NCBI RefSeq assembly: GCF_037975245.1
Contig: NC_092582.1
Coordinates: 20,608,577-20,672,576 of the forward strand
DNA length: 64,000 nt
Direction of reading: 5' to 3'
DNA from: Apostichopus japonicus
Lineage: Eukaryota > Echinodermata > Holothuroidea > Aspidochirotida > Stichopodidae
In this document: piece after piece, positions 13,701 to 22,700 of the stretch
Numbering within the stretch: the first letter of the stretch is position 1
How the letters are laid out: every line of letters starts with the position of its first letter
Notes under the pieces: generated by a model
The model's database searches: none
What the model saw: only the letters and a program-made list of their open reading frames with translations
What the model was told of the DNA's origin: nothing
Position numbers and translations under genes: made by a program

Positions 13701-16700
13701 TCTCAATACTGGAAGTTCTAATTTTGATTCCTAGTTTCATATCTTTGCTCTGTCTCTACAATTATCAATATCAATATAATATTTTTGGTCATATAGTTTG
13801 ACGTCAATGATAACAGTCAAATAAGAAGAGGCGAACAACTCGACCATATTCTTGATGCCCGCCTTGAGAAAGCTAGGCCTATCGACCTACTGTACGTTAC
13901 TGTAGACTGTAGTGGTAACTACCACCAAAACTGTGTACACTTCCAAGTATCAAAACAACCCACGTTTTTCCATCTCAATAATTTTGACATGAAGATTTCG
14001 TGGATTTTTGATTTGGAAAAAAATAATGTACAAGTAGATTACAAGGTTTTAACTGAAAGTGATGGGTGGCCTCCTCCTCCCCTTATAGCCACCCCAGTTC
14101 CTCTCCATTTTAGTTTTTTCTTTTAATTCTTTGAATATTTGATGTCAAACATCACAGGTTCAAAAGAAAGCTAAACATACTTCTTATAACCTTATAGTTA
14201 TACATCTTATCCTTATAAATAAAACATAACCTTATCCAATTTTTATAGTCTTATAAAAGTTGTGATGCTATGGCTGGCTCCTCTTTTATACATACTCCAC
14301 TGAAAATAAAATGTGATAGATTATAATTTTTGTTTTTAATTCCTTCTTTTTTTTGGGGGGGGGGGGGTAAAGAAATATACCAAACAAGCTGTTAATTCAT
14401 GATGCTTCATTCTAGAAATGCACAATATACACTCTATTCCAAATGAATAGTTGTTGTATTATCCCATTCACATTATGTTAAATTTATGGAGTCACAGTTA
14501 AAATATAAGTTGGAAACTTAAGTTAAAATTAAAACACACTGTAAGGCAATCAAACAAACTTACTGTACCCTGGCCCAAAACTGCCTGAACACCACCAGTA
14601 CAATGCTAATGTGGCCATTACTAAATGAAGGCCTAATATAGGATGCACTGGGCCTAGCCTAAACTTGTAAACACAACAATGTGTATACGTAATTATACAA
14701 AAATACCTGATGGGCAATCAAACAAACTTATCATGACTCTTGCTCTGAAAAACTACCTGAACACCAGTACAATCCTTGAATTGATATTACTAAAACCATG
14801 GAGCTATAAACAGACAAAGTCCTAATATAAATTAAATGCAGTACAACAATGTGTATATGAAATTAGTGTGCAGTACCAGCAGCATATCTCACAACAGTAC
14901 AGAAAATTGGTCGCGAGGGTGGCCATTTTCCTATATCTAACATGTAGCTGCCATAAGTCATAGCCAATCTGCTACAAACCAGACTTGGAGGCGGGGCTTG
15001 AGTCATAGCCAATCTGCTACAAACCAGACTTGGAGGCGGGGCTTAATTATCAAAAACAAGGAAACAAACAAGTTTTGGAGCGTGTGCAAAAAAGCCTTGT
15101 TTCAACGGTTTTTCAGAGTGATTTGGCCAAATTTGGACATAAATCGGTGAAAAAGTCATAGAAAGAGATACAATTCTGGAATAAAAAATAGTAACTTTTG
15201 TTGGCCTATATGATATATGCTTGCTCTGGAAATTCCAGAGAAAAAGAACTTTGTATGAAGACGCTGAAAATTTTTTAAGAGAAGGGAGAGTCCCACTTAC
15301 TGTTACAATATCTCTATACATGTAATGTATTGAGATAAAAATTCACAATGACACAGGCTGTTCTGAAATGACTATTGACCTCATCAACAGGCTTCTTGTA
15401 CTAAATGTTAAACACATTACATACTAAATATGACAACTGTCCTTGTTGAAATCTTGTTTAAAACATGGTTTTCACAATTTGACCCCTGGTGACCCCAAAT
15501 GACCTTTGACCTTCACCAAAACAATAGGCTTCTTTAACTCATTGTGGTACTTCTACACACCAAATCTGAAATTGGTCCGACCTTCCCATGAGATATCGTG
15601 TTTACAAACTGGGCGTCACAATAAAAACACACACTGACACACACTGACACACATACGCCATCGAAAATGCAAGGTTACGATTATCATCGAAGCCAAAAAG
15701 CAGCTCTATTTCCTCGAATGGAATTTAAATGCCTTGGAATGCTAAGTCTTAAGCTTCCCTTTTCAGGAGTTCTTGTTTACTTTTTTCTCTTTCATTTACT
15801 GGGAAAGATCCACTTGTGACGAGGCTGTTCAGTGCACCTCCCAGCATTCACTTGTTACTTCCTGGTTCTATTGCTTCACTTGATAGATTAAGGGTGAATA
15901 AAAAAAAACATGGGCCTACTGGATGGGAAGGATTATACAATGGAGAGGGCAACTAATGTGGCACATAATCAGTGTTGGTTTGACTGAACAGTCAATGACT
16001 TGGACTCGCTTCACACTATTTTAACTTGTGACTTGACTTGACAATAAATGACTTGTAACTTGAAAATAAATCAATTGTGACATGATTTATTTCTTCAAAT
16101 TACTAGAGTAGTCGCTGCCAAGTTATTATAACAAAATTAGAAAGAAATACGATGTACATATTTAAGTGCCCAAGGGTTCCATGCTTAGAGAAGTATTAAA
16201 GTGTTGTGTGTCATCACCCAATATCATAACGTTTATTTATGCACACATTTACCATAATTAACCAATGACTGTATTCCAAGCTTGGATGCAATCTGATTTA
16301 AGGTGATGGGGTTATTGCAAGTTTTAAAATTGACCCCTCTCCGCAAAAAATGGGCCCCATAAATGTAGCGCCTGAATGGTCCCAAAAATTTTGACTCAAA
16401 AATATATTTTCCCAAAAAAAATTGAATCCTGAAAATGTCGGCCCAAATGGTCCCAAACATATTGGGTACCACAAATTCAGGCCCAAAGAAGGTGTCCCAA
16501 AATGCAATTGAGGTGGATATAAACTTTGGACTGCATAGGTTCCTTTGTTTTCAGTATTGGAACCAAAAAACCCGCAAGTTTATATTTTTCTTATTTTGCA
16601 TGTTCTAGAACATAGCAATCTGGTAATAAGTACTAATTTTGAACTGAGCTTCAACCTAAACCTTGGCATTTAGTGCCATTTACACCAGCATGTTATTTGG

Positions 16701-19700
16701 CAACCCTTTGACGGCACCAAATTATGAAGAAAAAAGAAACCAAGATTTGCTACTGACATATTGCATTATAATATTTTAGTATCACAACATTTCATACCTC
16801 TTCAGCAAGATATGTTTTGAAGGTGCCCTGACTTTTTTTAAATGCGTTTACTTTATTATATATAATTCTATAAATAGTAAAAATTCCATTATTATCCTTT
16901 CTTTATGGGAGTTTTGTGGTAGCATGTGCAATGAGGTGTATATTATATTCTATTGATTCTTATAAATGGAGGTGTTATAGTTTCAGTTTGGTGATACCCC
17001 TGGTGGTACACAGGCTCTGTCTATTTAATAGCTGTGGTTTATAAAGATATTGTGAATATTGTTTTGTTTCATGTTTGATATTGCTTAGGGAAACCCCATA
17101 TAAGTAGCATCCTGTTTCTACTGTTGTCTGAAGGTTGCTGATGTTTACTGACTACTGGCATGTTCCTTTAGTATATGTTACTATTCCTTGTTTTCAAATT
17201 AAGAGCGACTCTAGAATAGGGATACTGCATGTAGTTTATCCGTTCATCTTAGTCACACATGGTCTAAACTATGGACCTTTTACTTTCACATTCTCCAGAT
17301 ATTGGCACTTACCTTTAGAGACTGTATGGCATCTTTCATACGTTCACCTTGTATCTCGTCTGTTGCTGTTTTCAAACCTTCTTCAAGGACTTCTATTGCC
17401 CAATCAAATTCTTTCATCATGGTTGCTAATGTGAGGGCCAAGTCATAAATTATCTGTTGGACAAGTGCCCACAGAACACAGATCATAAATGTGATATTTA
17501 CTAAAACCATAGTACTAAGAATATATGCATGGAAGGCGCTCACAGTGTTTGCAGAATTTAACTTTATGGAATATTCATTCAACTATTAATGGCTTATCCC
17601 TTTGCTACAACTTTTTGATTAAAACATTTGTGTTTTAATGATACTCATACGATTATTATGGTAAACGAAAGAACACATCAACAAATAATGAATCTCAATA
17701 GACTGAGTCCACAGCTAGCCAATGCAATCTTGCTTTGACCAGATTTGTATTCCATCAGATATAAATTCACTGTTAACTTCCATCCATTATCAAATGCTGT
17801 ACCAAGAAAACTAAACTGCAAATCGTTAAGTTATAGCCTCATTATAAATTCAATCTCTACAGTCTAAATCATGTGTTATTTTTAAATATTACTGTGTAGT
17901 TAAATAATGAGACATTCATGAAGATATACTATTGGCCGATTTGCCAAGGTCAAGCCTTTGTGGGAATGAAAAATTCACAGAGTACCAAAAAAGAGTGTTG
18001 GGTTACGGAACTGTATGTACATAGGTGTTAAATACTGGATTGCATGACAAGGCTTAAAGAATGATATTTCAACTAAATTTGAGACCTGTCACGGTTACAG
18101 GTAGGGGCCCCTCAAAATGTAGGTGTTTTTTGTAAGTCACCTACAGCTCACCAGTTTTACATTATTGGGTAAAACAATGAATAATTATGAAGATTATCTA
18201 TTAACTTAGATTGCATTTGGGTCCAAACATGAAAATATTTTTTTTATTATTTTTTTTTTGCATGGAGAAAAACCACACTAAAAAACACTTGCCCCTCAAA
18301 ACGCTGGTCAACAATTTTGCTAATAACTTTCCGGGAACGTGATGAATTAACAACAAATTTTGACTGGTTCACTCATTTTAAACTCTCTAAGGGTTATTTA
18401 AAAATTGATTGTGTTTCTTGTATTTTTTCCCACTGAGGTTCCCAAAATGCTGGTGTATTGCCCCTCAGAATGCTGATTTTCCCTAATGAAAAATACAAAA
18501 CATGACACCTCCTTTACAAAATTTTTTTTTGTTTTCCCATTCCTTGGCATATTGACAGTCAACAAATGGAAAAATATTCCCCACTAAAGTAATAAAAGAG
18601 CAAAAGTAACCAACAAACATCCTAAAGACAATTAACAATACTTTGGATTTCTTCTAACTCAACTACTGTATCTACACTTCTAAATATGGCTCCTGACATT
18701 GCTGTCAAGAACATTCCAAATCTTCTTATATCAACAACTGAACGTGGTTCTCAAACACATGAATCCCTGTTGTCAGCGTACAAGTTATTAGATCGACACT
18801 TAGCAGCACAGAAGGTAGCAAGACCAGTTGTCATTGTTTCTGATGGCCACCGTTCCAGATTTGATATTGAGGTGTTGAGGTTCTTGAGGGCAAAAGAAAT
18901 GCATCTTTTCATCACTCCACCTGATACCACTGGAGTCACACAATTACATGACCAAATCAATCAAAATTTGCACTGTGAATACCATAACAGCAAGGGAGAA
19001 CTCTTTTCAGCAGAATGCACAGTCAACAGGGATGGTTTCAGGAAGAAATTGGCAGATGTTTGGCCACGGTAGGCAAACAAACTTGAAATAATAAAAAATG
19101 CAGCAAAACGTGTTGGTGTAACCATGGAGCTATAAATCCCAGGTTTATAGCTGCATGGTGTACAGTAACTAACCATGGCCTGAGTGTTGAATGGATGCAA
19201 AAGGACAAATTTGTTCAAGCATCATCTGTTATTCAAGATGAAACTGATGAAACAGCAGGACCTTCATCATCAACTTCCAACACATCAATGGTTGAGTCGC
19301 CAGTTGGTATCAAGAAGTACACCAAGCAGTACTATACGCAAAAACTGGAGAACTCATTAGAAACCATCCAGAAGCTTGAAGATTCATTCAAGAGTACACC
19401 ATTGGAGGAGATTGATGGACTACTGACAATTTAAGAAAGTGAAGCCAAAACCAAAGGTAACAAGTAACATGAGGGTAACTCAAGTCTATGGATCCATGGA
19501 AGGACAACAAATATAAGAGTCAGTGGAGTTATTGAATAAAGAGAACGAAGCAAGGGACAAAGCCAGACAAGACAATAAGTTGAAGAAACAGTGTAATCTA
19601 GAGACATTTTTGAAGTGCAAGTCACTGTGTTTGCTTGAAACCAGAAGGCAAGTTTGAGGCAGAGAAGTTGAAACTGTGTCCCAAATGCTTGAATGTGCTG

Positions 19701-22700
19701 GCTTCCCAATTATATGCAGTAAAGCTGCATGTAAAGATGAAAATAGAGTCAAGCCTGATATGATTTTGCCTGCTTGCACACAAGGGAAGTGTGTGCGTCG
19801 GCGACTTCTTGTTGATGACTCATCTGTTGAAGAGATGTCTGTAGATGATATTGAGGTTGAAGGTGCAGAAGAGGTTGAGGTTGATGGTGCAGATGACGTT
19901 GAGGTTGAAGGTGTAGATGCTGTCGAGGTTGAAGGTGTAGATGTGATGGGGTTAAGAAGGTTGGATATGAAGGATGTGAAAGTGGTGATGTGGGTTAAGG
20001 TGAAATATGAAGAAGTGTTTATTGGTAGAGTTCTACAAAAGGTGGGAGATGAAGTCTGTGTGAGATGTTTAGAGAAGCCATTTGGATTAGATAAGGGTAT
20101 GCCACAAGAAATGGAAAAAGAGTCTGCTCCCATATTTTATGGTGAAGTGTATGAAGCAGAAGTGCAACCAGGGATGGTGAAATGTGGAAGAATGTAGAAA
20201 TACATTTATCAATAAACATGTGCATGTGAAATGAAAAATTGATTAATTTGATAGTTTAGTTATTACACTTTACAAGTTTGTCTTTTCTGATGATGCTTTA
20301 TTTGTTTAATTAAAGTTTCAAATGATAAAGTTGTTTATTACCTGTTAAATATAAATTGTTACAGTTAAAAACAGATTGTTCTTTCTTCAGCTACATGAAA
20401 CTGTTACATGTGAATGTAGGTTCTTTAAAGTGTAATTAATATTCGTTTATACTATATGTGTGTGGTACTGTATTTTGCGCCAACCCATAAGCACCCACCC
20501 AGTTGAACTGACCCACAATGTTAAAAATCTTAAAGGTAGCAAAACTTACATCCAAATGAGATCTTCATTTATGTAGTAGTCATTTTGGCAGTATGTTGTG
20601 AATTGTACATATCTTAGTAAATGTAATGGACATAGAATTGAGGGAATACTGTAGAAGGAAATAGTAAATATTTCTCAGAACATTTAAAAAAAAAATGTGA
20701 GCAACTTATTTAATGTAGTTAAATTACAAAATATGTGAGGTAAGTGTTTATTTTTGGTGTTATTGGTGCAAAATTATATGTTTCATGTAAAAATACCGTT
20801 TTGATATTACACTATAATGGATTTATTAATTTTTCATATTTGTTTTTATTGACCCTCAAAACGCTGGTTTAATGCCCCTCAAAATGCTGATTCTGATCAA
20901 GTAATGATGTTTTCAAAAATATCAAGTTACGTACAAAGTGCTATATTTCACTGATCATCATTCTACAAACATGTAATTTTGCAATGTAAATTACCCCCTA
21001 GTTGTCCGTTTTTGATGCAGTGCCAAGAAGGTACACTTCAATTAATAGCAAATTTTAGATGCACGGTAAGCAAATAGATGATTGTACCCATATATTTTTT
21101 TGGAAACTATAAAATAATTTTTGAGTTGTTGGCAATTTTAAATTCATCATACATATATCCTATCTAAAAAGTATAATAGAAAGTTCATGACAGGTTCAGT
21201 TTTTTTTCTAGTCAATAATATTTGTTCACCTACATTTTGAGGGGCACCAGCATTCTGAGGGGCCCCTACCTGTACATGTAATTATTAACATCAAGAAATA
21301 GCAGCTACTGTACAAAGGAAAACTAGACTAAGAGAATGATCATCACAAAGTTACCATTTACTTACATCACATTCTCTTAACACAAATTTGAGTCCCAACT
21401 GAGTGTAGTCAATCTTAGGGTTTCCACGCAGACATTTTTGAGACTTCTCGTAGTGTTGTCTGGACTTGTTGTATTGCTCCAGTTTAGCATAAGTCAAGCC
21501 AAGTGCAAAATGTCCAATGGCCATATGAGGATCACGCTCAGTGCATGCCAAAAAATTCTGTGGTAAAGTGAAAGATAAACAAAGTTCTGGTAAAATGAAA
21601 TGTTGCAATAAGGTGGTATACTACAGTACTGCTGAAAGGAACCAGAATGAGGAAGATCTTAACAGAAAATAAGCTATACGGATTGCTGCATCCTTTGATC
21701 CTTCAGGAATCCTTAAAGTAAGTTAGTGTTCAAGCGATGCAACATTTTCCACAACAAATTTGAGAAAACATGCATGTACATACATTTAACACTGTTGTTG
21801 CACTAATTTACGTCACAACAGCAATTTTTTTTTTTTAATACTTTCAGAAATTCTGCTACCCCTCCAGACAAGCATGAATGTTTTGATAGCAGACATACTT
21901 TATGTATACTGTACTAGCCTACTTTGCACATAAGGATCACAACAGAAGTACAGCAGTTTATCCACAGCTGCTGAGGTCAATAATAATTGCAGAGTTTTGG
22001 ATGATAATAAACACTTTATCTGTAAAAAGCATTGCAACAGTTTCATGGTTCAGTTTGATACCTAAAAAAAAAAATCAAACAGGGTCAATTAACACTAGCA
22101 GAGGAGTAGATGACAGTTGATGCCTGTCAGAGACAAATATATACTGTACCCTAACACTTTAAAGAGTTCTGAACTAGCCCATGAGGCAATGACCTACACG
22201 TAGATGGTTTCTAACACATTAAAGAGTTCTGAACTAGCCCATGACCTACACGTAGCTGGTTTGCTTCACAATAATAATATTTGTCTCACCGTTACAGCTT
22301 TCGAGTAGTTTCTCTTTCGAAACCAAAGTGCACCAACATTGAAATAAATCTTGGCAGAAGTATCAATAATTTGTTCAAAGTTGGTCAGACAAGCATCAAT
22401 GTTACCATCTTCCAGTTCTTTAATGGCTTTATACCAGATCTGGATGGTATCCTTGTGGGTAACCTTTTCACCCATTTCCCAAGCTTCCTTGTCTCCTGAA
22501 TTCTCAAACTGTAATCAAAGAGAGACATGCAAAAACTTAACATGGAGTTCCTTTTTGCACACAAACAGTTTTGTATACACTTAGCACTATGATTGCAATT
22601 GCCATGCGGTTCATATTATTTATGAAACATGACCAATGTTCAGGTCACATGACCCATCATACATTTTTGTTTAAATATATATCGTACAGTTTTCCTTGAT

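Larger units (their letters stand above)
13142..17312. other. Large NCF2-like intron with local duplications
   Basis: Contains an imperfect tandem duplication of about 165 bp (about 14545-14712 and 14713-14870, both with GGCAATCAAACAAACTTA and CAACAATGTGTATA), a 13-base G tract near 14354-14367, and a dispersed-repeat stretch at about 15360-15700. No exon was recognised. Confidence 0.5.
18098..21272 (+). mobile_element. pogo/Tc1-like DNA transposon in NCF2-like intron
   Basis: A 3175-bp element with inverted ends CAGGTAGGGGCCCCTCA (left) and its complement (right), each flanked by TA. The TA target site and the encoded DDE-type fragment point to the Tc1/mariner-pogo superfamily. Internal copies of CCCCTCAAAAYGCTG occur near both ends (about 18290, 18460, 20850, 20876), consistent with subterminal transposase-binding repeats. 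It sits in the intron between exons 3 and 4 of the NCF2-like gene, in the opposite orientation. The coding frames are broken, so it is probably not autonomous now. Confidence 0.85.

Noticed and set aside
13799-13806. Perfect CRE (TGACGTCA) as an internal promoter for the second p67phox module
   Set aside because: It lies upstream of exon 5, which still belongs to module 1, and a single 8-bp match in a 4-kb intron is expected by chance often enough.
16310-16507. Overlapping minus-strand frames with repeated FGPFGPTF-like words
   Set aside because: The similarity comes from a degenerate GGTCCCAAA-type sequence repetition, and no protein family is suggested.
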